15,798 nucleotides of DNA from Caldisphaera sp046536515 (GTDB taxonomy: Archaea > Thermoproteota > Thermoprotei_A > Sulfolobales > Acidilobaceae): assembly GCF_046536515.1 (NCBI RefSeq), contig NZ_JAWDMQ010000032.1, positions 1 to 15,798 of the forward strand. The letters are read 5' to 3'. The first letter of the stretch is position 1; each line of letters opens with the position of its first letter. Positions 8,281 through 15,130 of the stretch are shown in pieces. A program made the position numbers and the translations under genes. The notes beneath the pieces were generated by a model. The model was not told the origin of the DNA. It did not search any database and saw nothing but the letters and a program-made list of their open reading frames with translations.

Positions 8281-9471
8281 TTATAAAAGAAGCTCATTAT
8301 ACAAGATTTTTCCCATAACCCATTTTTGAACTTCATTAGTACCTTCTCCAATTTCAAGTAATTTTGCATCTCTATATATTCTCTCGACATTAGATTCCTT
8401 AATATATCCTAATCCACCTAAAATCCTTACCGCATTACCTGCAATTTCATTTGCTGATATCCCAGTAAAAAGTTTTGCAGCCGAGGCCATCCAAATATAT
8501 CTCATGTCTCCTTTATCTTTCAAATATGCTGCCATATATGCCAAAAGCCTCATAGTTTCTAACCTTACTGCCATATCAACAATTTGAAATCTAACTTCTT
8601 CAAATTGATGTATTGGTTTATTAAAAGCCTCTCTTTGAAGACTCCAAGAATAGGCTTCTTCTATAGCTGCAGTAGTTAACCCTAATGCTACTGCCGATGC
8701 ACCAATCCTACCTTCATCTAACGTGAACATAGCTATCTTAAATCCCTCCCCTTCTTGGCCAAGAATATTATCTTTTGGTACAAAACAGTTATCAAATTTC
8801 AGCTCAGCTGTTCCAGTTCCTCTAAATCCCATAGGTTCTAAATGTGAAACTTCCGGACACCCTTCTTTTTTTCTTTCCACAATAAATGCTGTTACTCCTT
8901 TATGCCGTTCCTCGAGCTTTCCTGTTCTAGCAAAAACAACTATTATATCAGCATAAGCACCTTGCGTTATATAGGTTTTTCTACCCGTTAATGTATAGCC
9001 ATCTCTATTTTTTTCTGCTTTTAGCTGTAAAGATGCTGCATCACTACCACAACATGGTTCGGTAAGACCAAAAGCTCCTATAAGTTTTCCTTTAGCAATA
9101 TCAGGCAAATACTTCTTTTTTTGATCTTCAGTCCCAAAACCAACTATAGGGAATGCTGCTAAACCGCCTTGTACTCCTGTTATTAATGCTATGCTTCCGC
9201 TTACTCTAGCAAGCTCCTCCATTGCTATAATAATTCCTATAGAATCTAATTTTGATCCGCCATAATCTTCTGGAATGTTCATACCCAAGAGACCTTGTTC
9301 TCCAAGCTTTAACATTAAATCTCTTGGATATTCATTTGTTATATCAATTTTCTTCGAATAAGGAGCCAAATTTTTTTCAGCAAACTCCCTAACACTTTTT
9401 CTTAAGATTTTATGTTCATTAGTAAAAAATGGAAGATCGTATTCAAGTATAAAGTAATTAAATGTGCTCAT
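8281..9471 (-). CDS. Acyl-CoA dehydrogenase (short-chain/butyryl-CoA dehydrogenase-like)
   Basis: FAD enzyme introducing a 2,3-double bond into an acyl-CoA. 396 aa with the three-domain layout: helical N-terminus, middle beta domain with FGLTEPCCGSDAA (134-146; normally EPNAGSDA) and a KTYITQGAYAD segment (165-175), and C-terminal helical domain with YIKESNVERIYRDAK and IGEGTNE (E376, the catalytic base of the short- and medium-chain type). The isovaleryl-CoA-type base position on the earlier helix is Gly in TLDEGRIG, so by this criterion it is not a classical isovaleryl-CoA dehydrogenase. ATG overlaps the stop of the DUF35 gene as ATGA, with GGTG 7 bases upstream. Last gene of the thiolase-like/DUF35 block, so it probably produces the enoyl-CoA feeding that complex. 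Substrate not readable from sequence. Confidence 0.88.
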   Translation of the reverse strand: MSTFNYFILEYDLPFFTNEHKILRKSVREFAEKNLAPYSKKIDITNEYPRDLMLKLGEQGLLGMNIPEDYGGSKLDSIGIIIAMEELARVSGSIALITGVQGGLAAFPIVGFGTEDQKKKYLPDIAKGKLIGAFGLTEPCCGSDAASLQLKAEKNRDGYTLTGRKTYITQGAYADIIVVFARTGKLEERHKGVTAFIVERKKEGCPEVSHLEPMGFRGTGTAELKFDNCFVPKDNILGQEGEGFKIAMFTLDEGRIGASAVALGLTTAAIEEAYSWSLQREAFNKPIHQFEEVRFQIVDMAVRLETMRLLAYMAAYLKDKGDMRYIWMASAAKLFTGISANEIAGNAVRILGGLGYIKESNVERIYRDAKLLEIGEGTNEVQKWVMGKILYNELLL

Positions 9472-9968
9472 TGATTTACACCTATTGGAGCGAAATATTT
9501 TATATCCATAATATTTCCAACCCTATTTTCTGACCAAACGGCCTTAACTCTTATGCCAGGCCTTAGTATTTTCAATGCTTCTTCAGGAGTAGAAAGATTT
9601 ATCCCTCCAATAAAATGCAACATTGGTTCATCAGCACCATCTAGTTTTACCAGTCCAACCGCATATGGAGGATCTGGAAGGCCGTAGAATTTTCTATAAA
9701 CTATTATAAAATTAATGAGTACACCTTCATCTTTTACTTCTACCAAATCAGTTGTTTCTACTAAGCATCTTTCACAAAATGCTCTTGGAGGCATTAAAAC
9801 CCTTTTACATGATGGACATCTTGAACCTACTATCTTTTTATCTTTTAATTTTTTAAAAAATTCTGTTAGCACTTTTCCTGCAGCATATTCAAAATCTATA
9901 TCCCACTTTCCTGGAAAAACAAATAATCCTGAAACTTCCTTAGGTCCTCTAGGCTGTTCTACGCCCAT
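9468..9968 (-). CDS. DUF35 zinc-ribbon/OB-fold acyl-CoA-binding partner protein
   Basis: 166 aa, complete family length. N-terminal helix, then rubredoxin-like zinc ribbon C51-x2-C54 ... C65-x2-C68 (RCPSCKRVLMPPRAFCERC), then the OB fold with GVLINFIIVYRKFYGLPDPPYAVGLVKLD. In archaea DUF35 proteins bridge acetoacetyl-CoA thiolase and HMG-CoA synthase; in actinobacterial steroid degradation a DUF35 domain binds and activates the aldolase Ltp2; in toluene degradation BbsA pairs with the thiolase BbsB. It therefore very likely forms a complex with the thiolase-fold protein encoded just upstream (14-bp gap). Start ATG has AGGTG 7 bases upstream. The specific partner and substrate are inferred. 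Confidence 0.88.
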   Translation of the reverse strand: MGVEQPRGPKEVSGLFVFPGKWDIDFEYAAGKVLTEFFKKLKDKKIVGSRCPSCKRVLMPPRAFCERCLVETTDLVEVKDEGVLINFIIVYRKFYGLPDPPYAVGLVKLDGADEPMLHFIGGINLSTPEEALKILRPGIRVKAVWSENRVGNIMDIKYFAPIGVNQ

Positions 9969-9982
9969 ATATCTACACCTCC

Positions 9983-11158
9983 CTAATCAGGCGAGCTAGA
10001 AAGCACAGATAATGCATGAAATTGAAGAGCCCCTCCCCAAGCATGGGCCAAGGCATGCTGAACGCCTTTAATTTGATGTTCCCCTGCTTTCCCCATTACT
10101 TGAAGAGAAGCTTCAGAGAATCTCCAAAGCCCTGTGACGCCTACAGGATTCGAGGATAAAACTCCCCCACTAGGATTTACAGGTAATTGACCATCGAGCT
10201 TTGTCACACCTTCATCAAGCAATTTAGTACCTAATCCTGATGGAGCTAAATTAAGCGCTTCATATTCTAATATTTCTTGTATTGAAAAAGCATCATAAAG
10301 CTCTAAAACATCAAAGAATTTAAATGGATCTTTAATCCCAGCCTTCTTATATATTCTTCTTGCTAATAATCCTAGGTTGGTCCAGTCTGCTGAATCCCAT
10401 TTATTCCCAAACCAATAAGTATCTGATAAATAATCCACTGCTTTAATCCACGCATGTGAATCACCAACTCTTTTTGCAACTTTATCTGAAACCATAATAA
10501 CTGATACGGCTCCATCACTGCTGGGGCATGAATCAGTTAGTTTTATCGGCCAAATTAAATAAGGAGACATCAAAGCCTCTTCTGGGGTCAGTCTAATTTT
10601 TATATGATTTACCGGGTTTCTTAGTCCATTAATTCTATTTTTTGATGAGACAATCGCCATATATTCTTCAATTCTTTTATTATATTTAAAATAATAACTA
10701 CTTGCTTGAAGGGCTCCTACGGCTATAGCTCCTATGCCTAATGGCCTGTCAGTTAATGGATCTACTGCTGTATTAAGAACTTGTTGAGCTTCAACATTTT
10801 CACTTACTTTTTGCACTCCCGTTGCCAATACTATATTATACCTGCCAGAAGCTACAAGTGCATGAGCAGCAAGAGCTATTGACATCCCAGTTGTTCCCCC
10901 AGTAGTAACTTTTATTATAGGTTTACCTGATCCCCTTCCAGCGCCATATGCAACGCTATCCCATCTTTCTGGCGATGAAATACCATCAAATGGATCCATA
11001 GTGCCATAAACTACAGCATCTATATCATCGATCCATATTCCTGCCATATCAAGAGCTTTTTTTGTTGCTTCCCATGCCAAATCAGGATGCGTCGCATCTA
11101 ATCTACGTCCAAACTTTGTAATTCCTATCCCTGCTACTGCAACTTTCGATGGAGTCAT
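9983..11158 (-). CDS. Thiolase-fold protein without the thiolase Cys/His; candidate CoA-thioester retro-aldolase subunit
   Basis: 391 aa SCP2-thiolase family protein (VAVAGIGITKFG at 6-17, SDGAVSVIMVSD at 214-225, VNPSGG at 327-332, HAWGG at 372-376). In real thiolases the nucleophile sits in an ACASG-type motif; here the aligned stretch is VTTGGTTG (84-91), with Gly88 at the Cys position. The GHP His is replaced by Asn337 in SSNPVG. Where SCP2 thiolases often have His in an ELHD-like motif, this protein has ELYDAF with Tyr288. Loss of Cys and His, with tyrosine chemistry and a DUF35 partner, is the pattern reported for the steroid side-chain aldolase Ltp2, so a retro-aldol role is more likely than Claisen thiolysis. 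ATG with a strong GGAGGTGA 6 bases upstream that overlaps the region of the preceding stop. Family certain, reaction inferred. Confidence 0.85.
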   Translation of the reverse strand: MTPSKVAVAGIGITKFGRRLDATHPDLAWEATKKALDMAGIWIDDIDAVVYGTMDPFDGISSPERWDSVAYGAGRGSGKPIIKVTTGGTTGMSIALAAHALVASGRYNIVLATGVQKVSENVEAQQVLNTAVDPLTDRPLGIGAIAVGALQASSYYFKYNKRIEEYMAIVSSKNRINGLRNPVNHIKIRLTPEEALMSPYLIWPIKLTDSCPSSDGAVSVIMVSDKVAKRVGDSHAWIKAVDYLSDTYWFGNKWDSADWTNLGLLARRIYKKAGIKDPFKFFDVLELYDAFSIQEILEYEALNLAPSGLGTKLLDEGVTKLDGQLPVNPSGGVLSSNPVGVTGLWRFSEASLQVMGKAGEHQIKGVQHALAHAWGGALQFHALSVLSSSPD

Positions 11159-11164
11159 ATGATT

Positions 11165-12334
11165 TCACCTCCTTTCAAGAATTACAACCGAATGTGTTTG
11201 ACCCATAATTCCAGAAATATATGAATACCCATGAACCAAGGCTGTTTTTATTGAACCATCTATCTGATTAGGACCTGCGTTGCCAATAAGTTGTAAATAC
11301 GCCTCATATGTTTTTAATAATCCTCCAGCTGGATAAGGATCAGTAGAAAGTGACCCTCCACTCTTGTTAACAATAATTGAAGAATCTGGACCAATGTCTC
11401 CAGATGAAATAAGTTGCCACGAGCTTCCTATCTTAGATAAGCCAAGAGCTTCAATTTCCATCATATAATGCGCAGGGGTAACATCAGAAATCTCATAAAA
11501 ACTAATATCTTTTAAAGGATTAAATATTTTTGCCTCTAAGTATGCTTCTCTAGCTGCTTTAGCCAATGGAAGAATTATTGGGAATTGCTTGCTTAGCCCA
11601 AAATAATAAGAATCTGTATACCATCTTATAGATTTTATTGCTACTGTTGCATCTAGCATACGTTCTCTAGCTGCAGGCTCATTACCTACAAGTAATGCAA
11701 CTGCACCTCTGGATCTAGGTGGTATCATATTTTTTCTAAGCGGCCATACAACATAATCATCTTTTGTTATCTCCTCTTTATCTAAGCTTTTCCTAATATG
11801 AGCTCTTGGGTTATTCATAGCTGCTTTTCTATCATTAATTAAAATTGTAGATGCTAAATCATCCCATTTGGCCATTAATTTGAATTGGTTCAAATAAGTA
11901 GTTGCTTGCAAGGCAAATTGTGCTATATAATCAATCCCTATAGGTCTATAAATAAATGGATCAAGTGTTTGCAAAGAAACTAAAGATTGATCTACTTCCT
12001 GCGTTGCATAACTAACTACAAGGCCTAGCTCTCCCTCATACGACCTTATAAGAGAATCTGCATATGCAAGAGCTAAAGTTCCATCATCTGAAACTCTAGA
12101 TTCATATTTTAAAAAACCTCCTGAAGACATTCCACTATACATATTAGATATCATTCTACCATCAATCAAATCATAGCTTGAAAGAATTACAAAATCTATA
12201 TCTTTAGGATCTATGGAATTATTATTCAAAACACATCTTACCGCTTTAAATGGAATCATATAAAATGTGTCTTTTCTTGAATCAGGATCCTCCATTTGAG
12301 TTACGCAACCACCTAATATCATAGTTTGGCTCAA
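11165..12334 (-). CDS. Second, more divergent thiolase-fold paralog, probably a partner subunit
   Basis: Paralog of the next gene. Shared landmarks, numbered from the upstream GTG: TLDPFIYRPIGIDYIAQFALQ (126-146; DPLTDRPLGIGAIAVGALQ in the paralog), VVWP (198-201), VNKSGG (325-330), YLQLIGNAGPNQI (349-361). It also lacks thiolase catalysis: the nucleophile region reads RVSDDGT (83-89) with no Cys and an apparent short deletion, the GHP motif is STDPYP, and the Tyr position of the paralog is Ser in YEISDVT (283-289). It may be a non-catalytic subunit of a heteromer, or bind the CoA ester. Start: a GTG at 12343 is inside GGTGA, which lies 5 bases before a TTG at 12334; I choose the TTG. First gene of the block, 6 bp before its paralog and divergent from the AbrB-PhoU gene. 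Confidence 0.8.
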   Translation of the reverse strand: MSQTMILGGCVTQMEDPDSRKDTFYMIPFKAVRCVLNNNSIDPKDIDFVILSSYDLIDGRMISNMYSGMSSGGFLKYESRVSDDGTLALAYADSLIRSYEGELGLVVSYATQEVDQSLVSLQTLDPFIYRPIGIDYIAQFALQATTYLNQFKLMAKWDDLASTILINDRKAAMNNPRAHIRKSLDKEEITKDDYVVWPLRKNMIPPRSRGAVALLVGNEPAARERMLDATVAIKSIRWYTDSYYFGLSKQFPIILPLAKAAREAYLEAKIFNPLKDISFYEISDVTPAHYMMEIEALGLSKIGSSWQLISSGDIGPDSSIIVNKSGGSLSTDPYPAGGLLKTYEAYLQLIGNAGPNQIDGSIKTALVHGYSYISGIMGQTHSVVILERR

Positions 12335-12425
12335 TAATATCACCTTGACCCTTGCAGGGGATTCTCGAAATAATCATTAATTATTGGCTATAATATTTTT
12401 AGATAGTAACAGATACAAACATAAG

Positions 12426-12433
12426 CTTAAATA
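12426..12433 (-). promoter_or_regulatory. TATA box for the thiolase-like operon
   Basis: On the minus strand GGTATTTAAGC gives a good archaeal TATA box (TATTTAAG). The transcript would begin around 12405 and have a leader of about 70 bases before the TTG at 12334. That leader holds a small hairpin around 12348-12360 (CCCT/AGGG arms). Confidence 0.45.
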
Positions 12434-12449
12434 CCAAATTCTTCGTAAA

Positions 12450-12490
12450 TATTTGTTTATAGTTTAATTAAAAATTTTCATAAACAAATA
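12450..12490. promoter_or_regulatory. Long-spaced 11-bp perfect inverted repeat, candidate operator of the AbrB-PhoU gene
   Basis: TATTTGTTTAT (12450-12460) and ATAAACAAATA (12480-12490) are exact inverse copies separated by 19 bases. A TATA-like TTTATAG starts within the left arm (12456-12462), and the expected start site for the plus-strand regulator gene (about 12484-12488) falls in the right arm. This is where an autorepressor would bind. The arms' centres are about 30 bp apart, three helical turns, so two dimers on one DNA face could contact both. Confidence 0.5.
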
Positions 12491-12527
12491 AGGCTTTTCA
12501 TTCTGATTATATATTATGGTGGGTATA

Positions 12528-13499
12528 TTGCAGGATTCATTATTTGATACAAGTGATTATATTAGAAAAATAATTAAAGTAGGGCCTAAATCCATGGCCA
12601 TTGTTTTACCAAAAGAATGGATAAACAAAAATTCATTAAATCCCGGAGAATCTGTAATTCTAAAGATTCATAACAATAATTTGATTATATCCCCAACAAA
12701 AAATATAGATAACAAAGTAAACAATAAGTTTGAAATTGATATTAATAGATCCTTTAAAGATGGTGTTGATATTAATTCTGTGATATTATGTGGACTAATA
12801 AAAGGTATGAGTGGTGTTTTATTTAAGAATGCAAATGAAGATTCGATTAATATTTTGAAAACTTATGGATATTTATTAGATATAGACACAAACGAGAGTT
12901 ATACTAATATCAGATTCATAATAAATGATTTAGTCTATGATGAAGAATTACTTCTTAAACATATGCTTAGTGTAATAGTTCAATTAATAGATTCAATATC
13001 AAAATATATGCAAGAAAGAGAACCTCTCGATAATGCAATTAATATAGCATCGATAGAAATAAAGAAATATGGCTATATTTTAGCTAGAAAACTTTTAACA
13101 AGCTATAAGGATTCGCAACCAGAATCTATTATAGAGTTTTCAACAGGGCTTGTGCTAGGGTTAATAAGTGAGCTACTCCTAGTAGATGTTATTTCTTTAA
13201 AAAATGAAGAAATAGACCCCAGAGGTTCCATCATATTAAATATTATATTTAATAAAATTGAACAAGTTCTTCAAGAAGCTATAGGAGGTCTAATTTATAG
13301 GAGCTCTTCCAGATCCAAAAAAGCAAAAATTTTGTTAGAAAATCTAAAGAAAACCATGAAAAGTGTTAGACTATATTCTTCTATATCAGATATAACCTTA
13401 ATAGAACAAATAGCAAGGCTTGATGCAATAGTTAGACTCATCAATAAGCTGGTAGACATGAGCCTATGCAACACTATAGAATCTATTTCTTCTAGATAA
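12528..13499 (+). CDS. AbrB-type DNA-binding domain fused to PhoU-like helical domain, transcriptional regulator
   Basis: N-terminal SpoVT/AbrB swapped-hairpin domain (IRKIIKVGPKSMAIVLPKEWI ... GESVILKIHNNNLIISP, about residues 13-55 of this start) followed by some 260 mainly helical residues resembling tandem PhoU bundles. Such AbrB-PhoU fusions are common in Thermoproteota and are usually annotated as phosphate-uptake regulators, but no phosphate genes are near. Divergence from the thiolase-like operon suggests a local regulator. Start: ATG at 12516 is possible, but the bases after it form GGTGG 5 bases before a TTG at 12528, the same arrangement as elsewhere in the window, and the likely TATA box lies too far up for a leaderless ATG. 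I choose the TTG (323 aa; 327 from the ATG). What it senses is unknown. Confidence 0.75.
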   Translation: MQDSLFDTSDYIRKIIKVGPKSMAIVLPKEWINKNSLNPGESVILKIHNNNLIISPTKNIDNKVNNKFEIDINRSFKDGVDINSVILCGLIKGMSGVLFKNANEDSINILKTYGYLLDIDTNESYTNIRFIINDLVYDEELLLKHMLSVIVQLIDSISKYMQEREPLDNAINIASIEIKKYGYILARKLLTSYKDSQPESIIEFSTGLVLGLISELLLVDVISLKNEEIDPRGSIILNIIFNKIEQVLQEAIGGLIYRSSSRSKKAKILLENLKKTMKSVRLYSSISDITLIEQIARLDAIVRLINKLVDMSLCNTIESISSR

Positions 13500-13530
13500 T
13501 AAAAATGATTTATTTGTAGACTTTAAAAAT

Positions 13531-14889
13531 TCAAATACAACAGCTCATTTTGTTTATATCACCATAGAAAGCTAAAGAAGCTAGTCTAATTGATTCACTC
13601 ATAGTAGGAAAAACATGAATCGTATCTATTATATCATCAACCGTAGACCTCATTCTAATAGCCAGAGCTGCTTCATTTATTATTTCAGCACCGTTTTTTG
13701 CAACTAAATGAACTCCAAGAATTTTTCTATTTTCTTTATTAATTATCATTTTAATAAAACCTTCCTCTTCATTCAAAATACCAGCTTTAGGAACATCTCT
13801 CATTCTAATTAACCTAGATTCTATTTTATAATATCTTGAAGCAATATTTTCTGTTAAACCAACCATAGATACATTGGGTTCTATAAATACCGTTTGAGGT
13901 ACACTCAGCATATCTATTTTTTTATGAACATTATTAATTGCATTTTCAACTGCTATCGTACCTTGTCTTCCAGCTAATGGTTCTAACATTTTTTCGCCAA
14001 TAACATCGCCTGCTGCAAAAATATTGCTATTACTTGTTCTTAATTCGTCATCGACTTTGATTCCATTATTTTCATTCAATACTACATTAGCTGATTTTAA
14101 GTTTAAATCATCAGTGTTTGGCTTTCTACCAGTTGCTATCAATATTTCATCTGCAATTATTTCACCTTTGTTGGTAATAATAATTTTTCCTTCATTAACC
14201 TTCTTAACTTCTTTTACAATTACATTTGTAATAACTGAAATGCCTTCTCCTTCAAGGATTTTTCTTGCCTCTAAAGATATTTCTGGCTCCCAATTTGGCA
14301 ATAATAATGGTGTGTACTCTAACAAAGCAACATCTACTCCAAGTCTTCTATATAGTTGTGCAAATTCTAACCCTAAAGGACCCCCACCTAAAATTACTAA
14401 AGAATCTATCCTATTTGGCGGAGAAAGAGCTTCAATATTTGTCCAATAACCTGTTTCATTAATTCCCTTTATATTAGGTATTTTTGGCGATGATCCAGTT
14501 GCTATTATAAATTTTTTACCTTCAATAACTAAATTATTAACCTTAATTTCTCTTTCTGAAATAAAATGAGCTTTTCCTTCAATTAGCTCAACATCGTAAT
14601 AAGATATTACATCTTCATATTTAGTTTTTCTCATCTCATTGACTAAATTTTCCTTTTCTTTAAATGAATCAAAATAAGGAGGAAAATCATCTTTTTTAAA
14701 AATTTTTCTTAATTTTGCATAGTTTTCTGCAATACTAATTAATTTTTTAGATGGAACACAGCCAACATTAATGCATGTTCCCCCTATTGGCCCGTAACCT
14801 ATTAATACGGGCTTTATTCCTAGTTCGTTAGCTTTTATCAATGCAGCAAATCCTGCTGCTCCATAACCTATTATTATAAGATCTTTCAC
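13531..14889 (-). CDS. merA: Mercuric reductase (flavoprotein disulfide reductase)
   Basis: Reduces Hg(II) to volatile Hg(0) with NAD(P)H and FAD in the cytosol. 452 aa, lacking the N-terminal heavy-metal-associated domain of many bacterial MerA proteins. Seen: FAD-binding IIGYGAAGFAA (6-16), redox disulfide GGTCINVGC (C39, C44), NAD(P)-binding ILGGGPLGLEFAQLY near 170, FAD-binding AAGDV, and a C-terminal SCCI with vicinal C450-C451 that in MerA hand Hg(II) to the active site of the partner subunit. Lipoamide dehydrogenase has HPTLSE at the C-terminal interface; here it is FPTMSE (427-432), so its catalytic His is missing, as in MerA. GTG start with GAGGGG upstream, one base after the merH stop. 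Convergent with the AbrB-PhoU gene (31-bp gap). Confidence 0.93.
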   Translation of the reverse strand: MKDLIIIGYGAAGFAALIKANELGIKPVLIGYGPIGGTCINVGCVPSKKLISIAENYAKLRKIFKKDDFPPYFDSFKEKENLVNEMRKTKYEDVISYYDVELIEGKAHFISEREIKVNNLVIEGKKFIIATGSSPKIPNIKGINETGYWTNIEALSPPNRIDSLVILGGGPLGLEFAQLYRRLGVDVALLEYTPLLLPNWEPEISLEARKILEGEGISVITNVIVKEVKKVNEGKIIITNKGEIIADEILIATGRKPNTDDLNLKSANVVLNENNGIKVDDELRTSNSNIFAAGDVIGEKMLEPLAGRQGTIAVENAINNVHKKIDMLSVPQTVFIEPNVSMVGLTENIASRYYKIESRLIRMRDVPKAGILNEEEGFIKMIINKENRKILGVHLVAKNGAEIINEAALAIRMRSTVDDIIDTIHVFPTMSESIRLASLAFYGDINKMSCCI

Positions 14890-14890
14890 T

Positions 14891-15064
14891 TTATTTACCC
14901 CTCATTTTTCCCTCAAAATCATCAGCACAATGAGAGCAACAAAAATAATGCAATTCGCTTCCTATTTTCCTTACATAAACATCTTCTGGAGTCAAAGCTT
15001 TCCCACAATTCTCACACGCTTTTCCTTTGAGATCAGAATTATCAATTCTTAAGTTCATTTTCAT
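14891..15064 (-). CDS. merH: MerH-type TRASH-domain metallochaperone
   Basis: 57 aa. The TRASH domain is built of CENCG (C-x2-C) and, about 25 residues on, FCCSHC, which gives a cluster of four to five cysteines plus a His for thiophilic metal binding. In Saccharolobus solfataricus a small TRASH protein MerH is encoded directly before merA and handles mercury for the regulator and reductase; position and domain match here. Start: the frame opens further upstream at TTG 15076 and GTG 15073, but these bases form a GGTGA placed 5 bases before the ATG at 15064, so the ATG is the likely start. Cotranscribed with merA (1-bp gap). Confidence 0.88.
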   Translation of the reverse strand: MKMNLRIDNSDLKGKACENCGKALTPEDVYVRKIGSELHYFCCSHCADDFEGKMRGK

Positions 15065-15096
15065 ATATTTCACCAAATGTATAAAAGAATGAGAAT

Positions 15097-15104
15097 TAAT
15101 AAAT
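15097..15104 (-). promoter_or_regulatory. Probable TATA box of merHA
   Basis: Minus strand ATTTATTA would set a start near 15075-15077, just in front of the GGTGA that precedes the merH ATG. A second candidate, CTTTTATAC (15079-15087), lies so close to the ATG that it would start transcripts inside the gene. Confidence 0.4.
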
Positions 15105-15108
15105 TCAC

Positions 15109-15128
15109 ATATGAATAAATGTTCATAT
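15109..15128. promoter_or_regulatory. ArsR/SmtB-like operator between merH and merR
   Basis: ATATGAA-TAAATG-TTCATAT: perfect 7-bp arms with a 6-base centre. It closely resembles the ATATGAA...TTCATAT type of site bound by ArsR/SmtB repressors. It lies about five bases from each of the two divergent TATA boxes (15097-15104 and 15134-15141), so one bound dimer could block TFB/TBP access on both sides. Confidence 0.65.
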
Positions 15129-15130
15129 AT

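Noticed and set aside
8281..9471. Isovaleryl-CoA dehydrogenase, which would fit the proposed pathway directly
   Set aside because: The catalytic Glu is in IGEGT (short/medium-chain type) and the isovaleryl-type position is Gly. Branched substrates remain possible, but the specific name is not supported.
9983..12334. Calling both proteins acetyl-CoA acetyltransferases (true thiolases)
   Set aside because: Neither has a Cys at the nucleophile position nor a GHP His; the fold is thiolase but the chemistry cannot be the standard one.
12348..12360. Hairpin in the leader of the thiolase-like operon as a terminator or riboswitch
   Set aside because: Only four paired bases with a 3-4-base loop and no T-tract; too small to claim function.
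14024..14462. Plus-strand open frames inside merA
   Set aside because: They are antisense shadows, low-complexity Leu/Ser-rich, with no start signal or family resemblance; the minus-strand frame has full enzyme motifs.
13531..14889. Dihydrolipoamide dehydrogenase
   Set aside because: The catalytic His is replaced by Phe and there is a C-terminal Cys-Cys; merH and merR adjoin.
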